A DNA stretch of 64,000 bases from an uncultured Ruminococcus sp. (GTDB lineage Bacteria; Bacillota; Clostridia; Oscillospirales; Ruminococcaceae): contig NZ_CAMYUE010000004.1 of assembly GCF_947301925.1 (NCBI RefSeq), forward strand, positions 177,525-241,524, written 5' to 3'. Each line of letters starts with the position of its first letter. Within the stretch, counting starts at the first letter, position 1. A program made the position numbers and the translations under genes. The notes beneath the pieces are model-generated. The model was not told the DNA's origin. It was given only the letters and a program-made list of their open reading frames with translations, and searched no databases. Shown here one piece after another: positions 8,802-17,962 of this stretch.

Positions 8802-9293
8802 GTGAAAAAGATAAGGATTTTAGGCATAGACCCGGGGTATGCCATAGTGGGCTTCGGCGTGCTGGACTATGACGGTATAAGGTTCACTCCCGTGGAGTAC
8901 GGAGCCGTACTCACCGAGGCGGGCACTCCCTTTCCCGAAAGGCTCAGAGCCATACACGAGGACATCGAGTTCATATTCGACAAGTATGCCCCCGACTGCA
9001 TGGCCATAGAGCGGCTCTATTTCACTACCAACCAGAAGACTGCCATAGATGTGGCACAGGCGAGAGGTATAACGGTTCTTTCGGCGGCGAAGAGGAAAGT
9101 CCCAGTGTCCGAGTATACCCCCCTCCAGGTCAAGCAGTCTGTGGTGGGCTACGGAAAGGCCGAGAAGAAGCAGGTCATGGAGATGACCAGACAGCTCCTC
9201 GGACTTGCGCAGGTACCTAAGCCCGACGACGCTGCCGACGCCCTGGCAATAGCTATATGCCACGGCCATACCACAAGGTTCGACAGCCTGTGA
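8802..9293 (+). CDS. ruvC: Holliday junction resolvase RuvC
   Basis: 163 residues, the usual size of this nuclease, which cuts four-way DNA junctions made by recombination in partnership with RuvA and RuvB. The acidic catalytic residues are visible: Asp in GIDPG near the N-terminus, Glu in AIERLYF, and the Asp pair in KPDDAADALA near the C-terminus. I chose GTG 8802 because AGGA lies seven bases upstream and the protein then begins directly with the first beta strand. A GTG at 8751 would add 17 residues not typical of the family. First gene of the ruv operon; ruvA follows after 31 bases. Confidence 0.95.
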   Translation: MKKIRILGIDPGYAIVGFGVLDYDGIRFTPVEYGAVLTEAGTPFPERLRAIHEDIEFIFDKYAPDCMAIERLYFTTNQKTAIDVAQARGITVLSAAKRKVPVSEYTPLQVKQSVVGYGKAEKKQVMEMTRQLLGLAQVPKPDDAADALAIAICHGHTTRFDSL

Positions 9294-9324
9294 CGGGACG
9301 GAGCACAGGAAAAGGAAAAGGGAA

Positions 9325-9948
9325 ATGATATACAGCGTAAGAGGAAGGCTCACGGTAAAGGAGCTGGGCTTCGCAGTGGTGGAATGCGGCGGAGTAGGCT
9401 ACGGCTGTAAGACTTCATACAATACGGTCGCGCAGCTGGGGGAGATAGGCAGCGAGGCGACGCTATACACCTATCTCTATGTGCGCGAGGACGTGGTGGA
9501 GCTCTTCGGCTTCGCTACCCTTCAGGAGCTGAGCTGTTTCAAACTGCTCATATCCGTATCGGGAGTAGGACCAAAAGCGGCAACGGCCATACTCTCGGAC
9601 GTGACTCCCGAAAAATTCGCATTCCTCGTAGCTTCGGGGGACAGCAAGGCCTTCACAAGGACAAAGGGCATAGGCGCAAAGACTGCCCAGAGGATAGTCC
9701 TTGAGCTGAAGGACAAGATATCCTCCGAATCCATAAGCGGCAGCATCGGCGGCGACGCCGCAGAGCTTGCGAACATACCCTCGGGCGGGGCTTCATCGTC
9801 GGTGTCCGAGGCTCTTGAGGCTCTTATGGTGCTGGGCTATTCACAGGGCGAGACCGCTCCCATTCTGGGCAGGCTGGATCCCTCTCTCAGCACACAGGAC
9901 CTTATAAAGGAAACTTTAAGATTAATGGCGGCAAAGAATATGCGTTAA
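9325..9948 (+). CDS. ruvA: Holliday junction DNA helicase subunit RuvA
   Basis: 207 residues. RuvA tetramers bind the four-way junction and load the RuvB motor. The N-terminal OB-fold begins MIYSVRGRLTVKE. The helix-hairpin-helix region carries LLISVSGVGPKAA and RTKGIGAKTAQRIVLEL (about residues 75-130). The C-terminal domain that contacts RuvB (about 155-207) is present after a Ser/Gly-rich linker. Length and motif order are those of a complete protein. Second gene of the ruv operon. Confidence 0.96.
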   Translation: MIYSVRGRLTVKELGFAVVECGGVGYGCKTSYNTVAQLGEIGSEATLYTYLYVREDVVELFGFATLQELSCFKLLISVSGVGPKAATAILSDVTPEKFAFLVASGDSKAFTRTKGIGAKTAQRIVLELKDKISSESISGSIGGDAAELANIPSGGASSSVSEALEALMVLGYSQGETAPILGRLDPSLSTQDLIKETLRLMAAKNMR

Positions 9949-9981
9949 AAACGAAAATACTGAACAAGGATGGTTACTGTT

Positions 9982-10716
9982 ATGATGAATCTTGATGAAT
10001 TGCTGAAAGCAGCAATAAAGGACCCCTCAAAACGTGCTCTGTTCCTTCAGACGCTCATCAAAAGCGACGTGTATGTCATCTGCAAGAACCCCGTCAAGCA
10101 GGAGCGTGACAGAGCGGAAGGCGGTATTCAGCTCGAGCTGATAACCACCCAGAATCCCGACGGAGATATCTTTATACCCTTCTTTACCAGTTACCGTGCG
10201 CTCCAGCAGTTTGCCAAGCGCTATGTGGACTGCTACAAGATCAACTGTCTGAGACTTTTCGACCTCATACAGTCGGTATCCGCCGTCCTGAACCCCAATT
10301 CCTACGGCAAGGAGTTCTCGTCGCAGGAGATCAAGAGCATCCTTATGATAGCCCGCAATCTGAAGATAAAGGCTATCTCCTACAACGAGGCGGATATAAT
10401 CAGCTACCGCCCCGTAGAGCATGAGGTAGGCCACATCGTCAAGGCTGCAAGCAAGTTCCTCTCAAAGCAGCCCAACGTTGACCGTGCCTTCATCATGGAG
10501 ATGATAAAGGGCTGCGAAAAGCCCCAGATACTCATAGTCCTGGATATGATGGGCAGCACGAGAAAGCTCTTCGTGCCCCTGTCGAAGTACCTCTCAAAGA
10601 CCGTAAAGGCCAACGAGCACCTGTGCTTCATCAGCTATGAGCAGGATATGGGCAAGAAGGCCGCGGAGACCGTAGAGCCCTTCTATGTCCGCAAGAAGAG
10701 ATTTTTCGAGAAATGA
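9982..10716 (+). CDS. SseB-family protein inserted between ruvA and ruvB
   Basis: About 244 residues. The N-terminal half (about 1-110) has the SseB pattern: PSKRALFLQTLIKSDVYV, then a strand and IFIPFFTSYRALQQF. The C-terminal half (about 140-240), with NVDRAFIMEMIKG and a following hydrophobic strand, resembles SseB_C. SseB was named for enhanced serine sensitivity in E. coli; its biochemical role is unclear. No enzymatic motif or membrane segment is seen. Starts at 9970, 9982 and 9985 are possible; 9982 gives an acceptable distance to AAGGA. Sitting between ruvA and ruvB it is co-transcribed with the recombination genes, but a role in recombination is not shown by the sequence. Confidence 0.7.
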   Translation: MMNLDELLKAAIKDPSKRALFLQTLIKSDVYVICKNPVKQERDRAEGGIQLELITTQNPDGDIFIPFFTSYRALQQFAKRYVDCYKINCLRLFDLIQSVSAVLNPNSYGKEFSSQEIKSILMIARNLKIKAISYNEADIISYRPVEHEVGHIVKAASKFLSKQPNVDRAFIMEMIKGCEKPQILIVLDMMGSTRKLFVPLSKYLSKTVKANEHLCFISYEQDMGKKAAETVEPFYVRKKRFFEK

Positions 10717-10731
10717 TCCAGAGGTGTTTAT

Positions 10732-11790
10732 TTGATACAGACTGAGGATATGGAGTTCGCTCCGAGGATAATCACTCCCGAGAATACCGCGGAGGACAGC
10801 GACGCCGAGCTGAGTCTCAGGCCGCAGACACTCCACGACTATATCGGACAGGACAAGGTAAAGGAAAACCTTGCCATATATATCGAGGCTGCAAAGCGAA
10901 GGAACGAGCCCCTTGACCATGTGCTGCTGTACGGCCCTCCCGGCCTTGGAAAGACCACTCTTTCCTCCATAATCGCACATGAGCTGGGAGTGAACCTTCG
11001 CGTCACCACAGGTCCCGCCATAGAAAAGCCCGGCGACCTTGTGTCGCTGCTTACCAGCCTCTCGGACAACGATGTGCTTTTCATCGACGAGATACACAGA
11101 TTGTCCCGCGCAGTTGAGGAGATCCTCTATCCTGCGCTGGAGGACAGAGTTATAGACATAATCATAGGCAAGGGTCCTTCGGCCCGTTCAATACGAATGG
11201 ATCTGAAGCCCTTCACGCTCATCGGCGCCACCACCAGGGCAGGACAGCTCTCGGCGCCCCTCCGCGACCGCTTCGGCGTGATACACCGTCTCGAGCTCTA
11301 CACAAAGGAGCAGCTGACGGATATCGTCCGCAGGAGCTCCATGATACTGGGCATACCCTGTACCGCTGACGGAGCCGCAGAGATCGCAGGCAGGGCAAGA
11401 GGCACGCCGCGAATAGCCAACCGTCTGCTGAAGCGCGTCCGCGACTTCGCCGACGTAATGGGCAACGGACAGATAACTCAGGAGATAGCCTCCATAGCGC
11501 TCAGCCGCCTTGAGATAGATCATCTCGGCCTTGACGGCCTTGACAGGCGTATGCTGGAAATGATAATCAAGGGCTATAACGGCGGTCCCGTGGGACTTGA
11601 AACGCTGGCCTCGGCCATAAACGAGGAGAGCGTCACCCTCGAGGACGTCTGCGAGCCCTTCCTTATGCAGCTGGGATTCCTGGGAAGGACGCCCCGCGGC
11701 AGAGTGGCAACAAGGCTGGCTTACGAGCATCTGGGCATAGTGCCTCCCGAGCAGCCGGCAGCCCCCGACGACGGACAGATGAGCTTCTGA
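10732..11790 (+). CDS. ruvB: Holliday junction branch migration ATPase RuvB
   Basis: 352 residues. It forms hexameric motors that pull DNA through the RuvA-bound junction. The AAA+ core shows [12 protein letters not shown], Walker [11 protein letters not shown] near residue 66, Walker B FIDEIHRL near 115, and the sensor GATTRAG near 165. A C-terminal winged-helix domain with [13 protein letters not shown] is complete. The start is TTG 10732 with GAGGTG upstream; ATG 10750 is an in-frame alternative that would lose six residues. It ends the recombination genes of this operon. Confidence 0.97.
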   Translation: MIQTEDMEFAPRIITPENTAEDSDAELSLRPQTLHDYIGQDKVKENLAIYIEAAKRRNEPLDHVLLYGPPGLGKTTLSSIIAHELGVNLRVTTGPAIEKPGDLVSLLTSLSDNDVLFIDEIHRLSRAVEEILYPALEDRVIDIIIGKGPSARSIRMDLKPFTLIGATTRAGQLSAPLRDRFGVIHRLELYTKEQLTDIVRRSSMILGIPCTADGAAEIAGRARGTPRIANRLLKRVRDFADVMGNGQITQEIASIALSRLEIDHLGLDGLDRRMLEMIIKGYNGGPVGLETLASAINEESVTLEDVCEPFLMQLGFLGRTPRGRVATRLAYEHLGIVPPEQPAAPDDGQMSF

Positions 11791-11825
11791 CGCTGCTCCC
11801 CTCCGCGGGAGATGAGGAAAAAACA

Positions 11826-12353
11826 ATGCTTATAAAAGGTTCAAAGAATTATAATCTGAAATACAATTCCGATCTGGCCGAACAGCCGCCCCTCGGTGAG
11901 ATGATAAACGGGCAGGGCAAAGGGCTGGTGGCCAACCTGCGCTACGGCATATGTCATATGAGCTTCAACGGCTGTGAGGTCATAGCCGTACACAATGCAC
12001 TTGTTTACCTGAAAAAGCCCCGTCCGCTGAAGGATATCGCCTTCTATATGGAGCGATTCCGCGTGCTGCTGGGGTTTTTCGGCTGTAATGCCTACAGTCT
12101 CGGCAAGGCGCTGGGCTATTTCGGCGCTCCTTTCGAGCGTGTGAAGAATACCGACGACGCCAAGGCCTTCATCATAACATTCTGGACAAAGACGCCCTTC
12201 CTTTCCACTATACATACGGTATTCTGCGTAAAGCAGTGGAACGGCATAGTTGTATACAACAGGTACAACAGCTGCACCCACGAGGAGCTCTGCAGGGATA
12301 TCGAGGAGGTAGCAGGGAAGAGGCGTCCCATAGCGATATACAAGGTGTGCTGA
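11826..12353 (+). CDS. Peptidase C39-like (papain-fold) protein of unknown function
   Basis: 175 residues, no signal peptide or membrane segment. The pattern FNGCEVIAVHNAL (Cys near residue 42), STIHTVFCV (His near 127) and IVVYNRYNS (Asn near 142) has the order and spacing of the Cys-His-Asn residues in C39-like papain folds. Cytosolic proteins of this kind are often inactive or have unknown substrates. The assignment rests on pattern reading, not on a search. A GATGAGGA ribosome site precedes the ATG. It lies between ruvB and glmM in the same orientation. Confidence 0.6.
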   Translation: MLIKGSKNYNLKYNSDLAEQPPLGEMINGQGKGLVANLRYGICHMSFNGCEVIAVHNALVYLKKPRPLKDIAFYMERFRVLLGFFGCNAYSLGKALGYFGAPFERVKNTDDAKAFIITFWTKTPFLSTIHTVFCVKQWNGIVVYNRYNSCTHEELCRDIEEVAGKRRPIAIYKVC

Positions 12354-12407
12354 GAACAGGCGTTACTATGCGCAGAGATATCTCAGCCCAATTAAGGAGA
12401 AAGGATA

Positions 12408-13766
12408 ATGGCAAAACTTTTCGGGACCGACGGGCCGAGAGGGATCGCCGTCACCGACCTGACCTGCGAGCTTGCCATGCAGACGGGAAGAGCCGCTGCG
12501 CTGGTGCTTGCGAAGAAGGACGGGGGCAGGACGAAAATACTCATCGGCAAGGACACAAGAGTGTCCTCTGACGCGCTGGAGGCAGCGGTCTGTGCGGGTA
12601 TATGCTCCGTGGGAGCAGACGCTGAGCTGCTGGGCATAGTCCCTGCGCCTGCCGTTACATACCTTATCGGCGAAAGAGAAGCCGACGGCGGCATAATGAT
12701 ATCGGGCAGCCATAACAGCGCCGAATACAACGGTCTGAAGCTGTTCTCGGCAAAGGGCTGCAAGCTCATGGAGGACGCCGAGGAGGAGATAGAAAGGCTG
12801 GTGCTGACAGCTCCCGAGGAGATAAAGCTGAGATCCCACGATCAGGTGGGGCGTATACTCCACGGCGAAAGCGCCGCAGAGGAGTACACCGAACATATAA
12901 GGGCGCTGACAGGCGCCGACCTCAGCGGTCTGAAGGTGGCTCTGGACTGCGCCAACGGCTGTGCGTCCTATACCGCAGAAAAGCTGTTCACCGCTCTGGG
13001 AGCTGAGACCCTTGTCATAGCCGACAAGCCCGACGGCAACAACATCAACAGGGAATGCGGCAGCACAAACGTCCACCGCCTTATGGAATTCGTGGTGGAA
13101 AACGGCTGCGACTGCGGACTTGCCTTTGACGGCGACGCCGACAGGTGCATTGCAGTCGACGAGAAGGGCTGCATAGTGGACGGCGACAGGCAGCTTGCGA
13201 TATTTGCCTGCTGCATGAAGGAAAAGGGACTTCTCCGCAAGGACACGGTGGTTGTTACCGCAGGGAGCACTCTGGGCTTCAGGAGATACGCCGCCGAACA
13301 CGGCATAAACGTGGTCAGCTCCGGAGCAGGCACAAGGTACGTCCTTGAGCGTATGCTGGAGGGCGGCTACAAGCTGGGAGGAGAGCCCGACGGCCATATA
13401 ATCTTCCTCGACGATTCGGGGACGGGCGACGGCCAGCTGGCAGGAGCGCGGCTCCTTGGCATAATGAAGGAAAAGGGCGTAAGCCTCAGTGCTCTTGCGG
13501 GAGATATGCGCAGCTATCCCCAGGTGAAGCTCAATGTGAAGATACATCCTCACTACAAGGAGCTCTGGAAGAACGAAAAGAACATAACCGAGCTCATAGA
13601 GAAATACTCGAAGGAGCTTGGGGACGAGGGTAGGATAGTTGTACGCGAAAGCGGAAAGGAGCCCATCGTCCGTTTGATTATAGAGGGCGGCGATTTCGGC
13701 CGCATAAACGATATGGCAGTGGATATAGCGCAGAACATCAAGGACACCTGCACCTTCAGAGGATAA
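12408..13766 (+). CDS. glmM: Phosphoglucosamine mutase
   Basis: 452 residues, the normal length. It interconverts glucosamine-6-phosphate and glucosamine-1-phosphate, feeding UDP-GlcNAc synthesis for peptidoglycan. The protein begins LFGTDGPRGIA. The phosphoserine loop reads MISGSHNSAEYNG (Ser near residue 100) where ASHNP is more usual. The metal-binding loop DGDADR is near residue 240, and the sugar-binding GEPDGHI is near 325. The C-terminal phosphate-binding VVRESGKEPIVR is present. AAGGAGAAAGG precedes the start. It runs into the next gene after three bases. Confidence 0.95.
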   Translation: MAKLFGTDGPRGIAVTDLTCELAMQTGRAAALVLAKKDGGRTKILIGKDTRVSSDALEAAVCAGICSVGADAELLGIVPAPAVTYLIGEREADGGIMISGSHNSAEYNGLKLFSAKGCKLMEDAEEEIERLVLTAPEEIKLRSHDQVGRILHGESAAEEYTEHIRALTGADLSGLKVALDCANGCASYTAEKLFTALGAETLVIADKPDGNNINRECGSTNVHRLMEFVVENGCDCGLAFDGDADRCIAVDEKGCIVDGDRQLAIFACCMKEKGLLRKDTVVVTAGSTLGFRRYAAEHGINVVSSGAGTRYVLERMLEGGYKLGGEPDGHIIFLDDSGTGDGQLAGARLLGIMKEKGVSLSALAGDMRSYPQVKLNVKIHPHYKELWKNEKNITELIEKYSKELGDEGRIVVRESGKEPIVRLIIEGGDFGRINDMAVDIAQNIKDTCTFRG

Positions 13767-13769
13767 GCC

Positions 13770-14285
13770 ATGAAGAAAAGTGAGCGCCTCGGCGCGGAAA
13801 AGGTAAACGTCAACGGCTATCAGGTCTCTTTCAGCTACTGGTACTACAAGGAGAGCGACCTTGCGGCGGCAGTTGAGTATTTCGGCATATTCCTGGTGGT
13901 ATTCACCTTCGGAGCCGTGGTACTCAACGTTTACAGCATAGGCGTTGCAAAGGGACTGATAAACATAGCCCTGTCGCTGCTGCTGAATTATCCCATAAAA
14001 AAGGGAGCAGCGGTGCTCAACGACATCTGCGTAAGGAAAAAGATACGGGAAAGCGCCGATTTTGCCAGATATTTCGCGGTGACCTATCCGAACCACAGCA
14101 GTCTGTGCGAGGAGCTCAACGACGAGTATGCCGCGAACCCCGAAGCCATACCATACAGGGACTTTCACCCGAAAAGACAGCTTGCCATGAATATTTTCGC
14201 TCTGGCAGGTCTGATACTCCTCTTTCTCATAGCTGTGGCCTTCATTGCAGGCTGCATATGGGTGAAGAACTATCTTGAGGAATAA
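13770..14285 (+). CDS. Small membrane protein of unknown function downstream of glmM
   Basis: 171 residues. Two or three hydrophobic helices are visible (about 38-62, perhaps 66-82, and 143-165), with a charged cytosolic or extracellular loop between them containing ICVRKKIRESADFARYF. No family recognised and no catalytic motif seen. It starts three bases after glmM stops and ends 18 bases before a methyltransferase gene, so it belongs to the same transcript. Whether it is linked to cell-wall precursor synthesis is not known. Confidence 0.75.
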   Translation: MKKSERLGAEKVNVNGYQVSFSYWYYKESDLAAAVEYFGIFLVVFTFGAVVLNVYSIGVAKGLINIALSLLLNYPIKKGAAVLNDICVRKKIRESADFARYFAVTYPNHSSLCEELNDEYAANPEAIPYRDFHPKRQLAMNIFALAGLILLFLIAVAFIAGCIWVKNYLEE

Positions 14286-14303
14286 TACTAAGGAGCATTT
14301 ATT

Positions 14304-15179
14304 TTGAGAACAGCAAATAACTGGAAGGATTATAATATAATCGACACCTCCGACGGCGAGAAGCTGGAGGTCTGGGGCGGCGTGAGCCTTGTAAGGCCCG
14401 ATCCACAGATCATATGGAAGACCGACCGCACCGATCCCCTGTGGAAGAATGCGGACGGCCACTATCACCGCTCAAATCAGGGCGGCGGCAAGTGGGAATT
14501 CCGCAAAAGACTTCCCGAGTCGTGGAATATAAGCTACCGCGAGCTGACCTTCAATATCCGTCCCACAGGATTCAAGCATACGGGGCTCTTCCCCGAGCAG
14601 GCCGTGAACTGGGACTACATGGCGGACAAGATAAAGAGCGCAGGCCGTGAGATAAACGTGCTGAACCTCTTTGCGTACACGGGCGGAGCTACTCTGGCCT
14701 GTGCTGCTGCGGGAGCCTCAGTATGTCACGTTGACGCCTCAAAGGGCATGGTACAGTGGGCCCGTGACAACGCCGCTGCATCGGGACTTACGGAAAAGCC
14801 TATACGCTGGATAGTTGACGACTGCGAGAAGTTCATCGCCCGTGAGATACGCCGCGGACGCAAGTACGACGCGGTCATAATGGATCCTCCCAGCTACGGC
14901 AGAGGCCCCGGAGGCGAGGTCTGGAAGCTTGAAAACTGCGTTTACGATCTGGTGAAGCTCTGTTCGGGAGTCCTTTCCGATGATCCGCTGTTCTTTTTGA
15001 TAAACAGCTATACCACAGGACTTTCGCCCTCGGTAATGGGCTATATACTGGGAAGCGTGCTGACGGACAGATTTGGCGGCACGGTAAGCTTCGACGAGAT
15101 AGGCCTTCCCGTAAAGTCCACGGGAATGACCCTTCCCTGCGGCTCCACCGCGATCTGGCAGCGCGACGCTTGCTTATAA
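14304..15179 (+). CDS. Class I SAM-dependent methyltransferase, RlmI/RlmK-like
   Basis: 291 residues. The SAM-binding motif NLFAYTGGATLACAAAG lies near residues 118-134, the acidic strand end CHVDAS near 140, and the catalytic-type MDPPSYGRG near 195. These are the features of the RlmI-related methyltransferases that modify cytosine in 23S rRNA. It lacks the N-terminal PUA domain of E. coli RlmI and instead has about 60 residues with a beta-rich look. Start TTG 14304 is supported by AGGAG nine bases upstream. The RNA target is not readable from the sequence. Confidence 0.82.
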   Translation: MRTANNWKDYNIIDTSDGEKLEVWGGVSLVRPDPQIIWKTDRTDPLWKNADGHYHRSNQGGGKWEFRKRLPESWNISYRELTFNIRPTGFKHTGLFPEQAVNWDYMADKIKSAGREINVLNLFAYTGGATLACAAAGASVCHVDASKGMVQWARDNAAASGLTEKPIRWIVDDCEKFIAREIRRGRKYDAVIMDPPSYGRGPGGEVWKLENCVYDLVKLCSGVLSDDPLFFLINSYTTGLSPSVMGYILGSVLTDRFGGTVSFDEIGLPVKSTGMTLPCGSTAIWQRDACL

Positions 15180-15299
15180 TATTCAAATGACCCATTGTAG
15201 TGGGCGATGCCTACACTGCTTCGTTCTATACAAACAGACCATAAATGACTGTCTTTGGCAGGGAAACATATTATAGAGTTGAATAAAGGAGCGCTTATT

Positions 15300-15905
15300 A
15301 TGAATAATCAGCAACCCATGCAGTTTCAATTCAAATTATGCAAATATTGCAGACAGAGAATAGATCCCAGAGCAAGTGTATGCCCGTATTGCCGTAAGAA
15401 ACAAACAGGAGGCGGCTGTTTATTTTCTATTGTAATTACGACATTGATAGTATTAACGATAGTAGTAGGCGGAATTATTTTAGGTGTATTTCTCAATAGC
15501 AATATTGCTGCTTCAGATAATTCGAGAATAATCAGTGAAGCAAACAGATATAATGAATCCGATTATAAAGCATCTTGCAGAGCAGTAACATATGAAGAGT
15601 TTGTAAGGGATAAAAACTATTTTAAAGGACAAAAAGTTAAGTTTACGGGGCGAATTACTGAAATAGGAAATTCAGGTGTTTATAAAATGAATGTTACAAA
15701 AACGGATTTTGGTTATGATGATACTGTTGCTTTTGAAGTTGAAAGTAACAGATTAGAATCAAATATCCTTAATAATGATATTGTCACTATTTGGGGCGTA
15801 AGTAAAGGTGCAAAAACACAGAATTTTTGGGGGAAAGAAATCATAACGCCTCAAATCTATGCTGTATATGTCAAAAATGACGGTCAAGCAAAAGGTTTAT
15901 TTTAA
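15300..15905 (+). CDS. AT-rich zinc-ribbon membrane protein with OB-fold-like domain
   Basis: 201 residues. Order: a zinc ribbon with CKYCRQRIDPRASVCPYC (about 12-29), one membrane helix (about 38-62), then an extracellular domain. That domain has the beta pattern GQKVKFTGRITEIG and DIVTIWGVSKGA and resembles the tRNA_anti-like OB fold. I chose ATG 15300, not the TTG 45 bases upstream, because AAAGGA lies nine bases before it. Marked AT-richness compared with the upstream methyltransferase suggests transfer. Function unknown. Confidence 0.75.
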   Translation: MNNQQPMQFQFKLCKYCRQRIDPRASVCPYCRKKQTGGGCLFSIVITTLIVLTIVVGGIILGVFLNSNIAASDNSRIISEANRYNESDYKASCRAVTYEEFVRDKNYFKGQKVKFTGRITEIGNSGVYKMNVTKTDFGYDDTVAFEVESNRLESNILNNDIVTIWGVSKGAKTQNFWGKEIITPQIYAVYVKNDGQAKGLF

Positions 15906-16066
15906 GTTATATATAGCTGGTATAAAATGTCAATTTTGATGTATCAATTGTTCAGCGTGAGGTAAACTCACTATACAAACAGCCATAAGCCGGGCTGCTG
16001 CACGGCTTGCATATAAATGCACAACTATATCAACTAATCATCAAAGCAATCAAAGGAGAAATCATC

Positions 16067-16264
16067 ATGGCAAAAAACGAAAGATTTATCAAGATTTATT
16101 CACAGGGCAAGCTGGTAGAATCCGAAATATGGGTTGACGAAAAAACGGGAGTAAACTACCTGTACCGCAAGGACGGTTACGCGGGAGGTCTATGCGTACT
16201 TGTTGACAAGGACGGAAAGCCCGTCGTTTCTACTCCCGAGGAGATCGAGAATTACAAGAAATAA
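16067..16264 (+). CDS. DUF6440-like small protein
   Basis: 65 residues. The pattern RFIKIYSQG, then WVDEKTGVNYLYRKDGYAGG and VDKDGKPVV near the end is that of the DUF6440 family of small Firmicutes proteins of unknown function. No signal peptide, membrane helix or catalytic residues are evident. I chose ATG 16067 over a start 60 bases earlier because AAAGGAGAA lies six bases upstream and known members begin at this point. It is followed after ten bases by a lipoprotein gene. Confidence 0.75.
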   Translation: MAKNERFIKIYSQGKLVESEIWVDEKTGVNYLYRKDGYAGGLCVLVDKDGKPVVSTPEEIENYKK

Positions 16265-16274
16265 AGGATAAAAA

Positions 16275-17075
16275 ATGAAAAAAGCATTTATTGCAGTTAT
16301 CACAGCAGCCGCTGCAATGGCATCTGCCGCTGTATCCTGCGGCAAAAAAGAAAACAGTACGTCTGCTCCCGAAAGCACTCCGACTACGGAAACGGTCAGC
16401 GAAGCCGATACCACCGAGTGGGAAATGGATGAATGGGACGCGGAACACAGAGAAGACATGAAGCTCAAAGCAGAGGAAGGCATTGATATAACGTCACAGC
16501 CCTTTCCCGAATGCGGGGAAATCCCCGACGACTGGCAGGAAATATCATACGAGGACGTAAGTATGCGCATACCGCCCGATCTTACGGAATCGGATTTCGG
16601 ATTATCCTACGTCAAGGCGTATTACACGGAGGAGGACGGCTTCAGAACGGCATATATCGTTGATAAAATGGAAGCTCGCAGCGGTTTTTTCAATGATTTC
16701 AGCTTCCCGGAGCTGACCGAGGAGGTCGTCAAGGACTCCTTTGCCGATCTTGGCATAGATTACGACGGCAGCCGCCTTTCTATGTTTAAGTCGGCACTGT
16801 CGCTGACGAGCGCTCTGCGCACCGATGATAACGAAATCAGCTTTGAGAATGCCGGGCTTGCAAAGGAAATCCTGCTTTCCGACAATTCCGAGGTGTATTA
16901 CAGGCAGATAAACGGACATGATGTCTATTTTCTGAAGGACGGCAAAGGTCGGGACGGATACCGGTGCTTTGATATAGAGCTATTCGTTGATGACAACAGC
17001 TATTATTCGGCAGAGGTCATCGGAGGAACGCTCGAAGAAGCGCTTATGATGTGCTCGACAATAGATATTAAGTGA
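16275..17075 (+). CDS. Predicted lipoprotein of unknown function
   Basis: 266 residues. A signal peptide of about 20 residues ends in the lipobox AAVSC, so the mature protein should be lipid-anchored outside the membrane. A Ser/Thr/Glu linker (about 25-60) leads to a soluble acidic domain with no recognised family. It sits ten bases after the DUF6440-like gene and just before ecfA1. The position might suggest a link to vitamin uptake, but the sequence does not resemble a substrate-binding protein. Function unknown. Confidence 0.7.
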   Translation: MKKAFIAVITAAAAMASAAVSCGKKENSTSAPESTPTTETVSEADTTEWEMDEWDAEHREDMKLKAEEGIDITSQPFPECGEIPDDWQEISYEDVSMRIPPDLTESDFGLSYVKAYYTEEDGFRTAYIVDKMEARSGFFNDFSFPELTEEVVKDSFADLGIDYDGSRLSMFKSALSLTSALRTDDNEISFENAGLAKEILLSDNSEVYYRQINGHDVYFLKDGKGRDGYRCFDIELFVDDNSYYSAEVIGGTLEEALMMCSTIDIK

Positions 17076-17089
17076 AAACAGGGATAAAT

Positions 17090-17941
17090 ATGGAAAATAT
17101 AATCGAAATAAGGGGTCTGCACTTCTCATATGAGTCCGACGACGAGGAAAAGAAGCCCGTTGAGGTGCTCAAGGGAATAGACCTTGATATAAAAAAAGGG
17201 GAGTTCGTGGCAGTGCTTGGGCACAACGGCTGCGGAAAATCCACCCTTGCAAAGCATATAAACGCCATACTGCTCCCCACCGAGGGAACGGTGACGGTGG
17301 ACGGCATAGACACAAAGGACGAGGAAAAACTGTTCGACCTGCGTCAGCGGGCGGGAATGGTGTTCCAGAACCCCGACAACCAGATAGTTTCCTCCATAGT
17401 GGAGGAGGACGTGGCCTTTGCTCTGGAAAACCTGGGCGTTCCCTATGAGGAGATGCGCAGGCGTGTGGACGAGAGCCTGAAAGCCGTGGGAATGTACGAG
17501 TACAGGCTGCATTCGCCCAGTCAGCTCTCGGGCGGACAGAAGCAGCGAGTGGCCATAGCAGGCATAATCGCCATGGAGCCCAAGTGCATAATCCTTGACG
17601 AGCCCACTGCAATGCTTGACCCACAGGGACGCAAGGAAGTCCTTGCGACGATACACCGCATGAACCGCGAGCAGGGCATAACCATAGTCCTCATCACCCA
17701 TTATATGGACGAGGCTGCGGACTGCGACCGCGTGGTGGTCATGGACAAGGGCATGGTAGTCCTTGACGACGTTCCCGCGAAGGTTTTCTCACAGGTGGAA
17801 AAGCTGAAGGCCATAGGCCTTGACGTACCACAGGTGACGGAGCTGGCGTGGGAGCTGAGAAAGGCGGGCTGCGACATTTCCCCTGAGATAATCTCGGAGG
17901 GAGAGTGTGTGGCAGCGATTCAGAAGCTTTTTGCAGACTGA
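17090..17941 (+). CDS. ecfA1: Energy-coupling factor transporter ATPase, EcfA1 type
   Basis: 283 residues. With EcfA2 and EcfT it forms the motor that powers small substrate-binding membrane proteins importing vitamins or metal ions. Walker [10 protein letters not shown] is near residue 45, the Q-loop reads [15 protein letters not shown], the ABC signature LSGGQKQR is near 145, and Walker [13 protein letters not shown] near 165. I chose ATG 17090, six bases after an AGGG; a GTG at 17072 would overlap the preceding gene. No substrate-specific S component lies here, so this is probably a shared (group II) module. The next gene separates it from its partner. Confidence 0.92.
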   Translation: MENIIEIRGLHFSYESDDEEKKPVEVLKGIDLDIKKGEFVAVLGHNGCGKSTLAKHINAILLPTEGTVTVDGIDTKDEEKLFDLRQRAGMVFQNPDNQIVSSIVEEDVAFALENLGVPYEEMRRRVDESLKAVGMYEYRLHSPSQLSGGQKQRVAIAGIIAMEPKCIILDEPTAMLDPQGRKEVLATIHRMNREQGITIVLITHYMDEAADCDRVVVMDKGMVVLDDVPAKVFSQVEKLKAIGLDVPQVTELAWELRKAGCDISPEIISEGECVAAIQKLFAD

Positions 17942-17962
17942 TTTAAAAAGGTGGGGAGTTAA

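Noticed and set aside
12366..14468. 700-codon minus-strand open frame across glmM and its neighbour
   Set aside because: It spans several genuine plus-strand genes with motifs and ribosome sites; it is open only because of codon bias.
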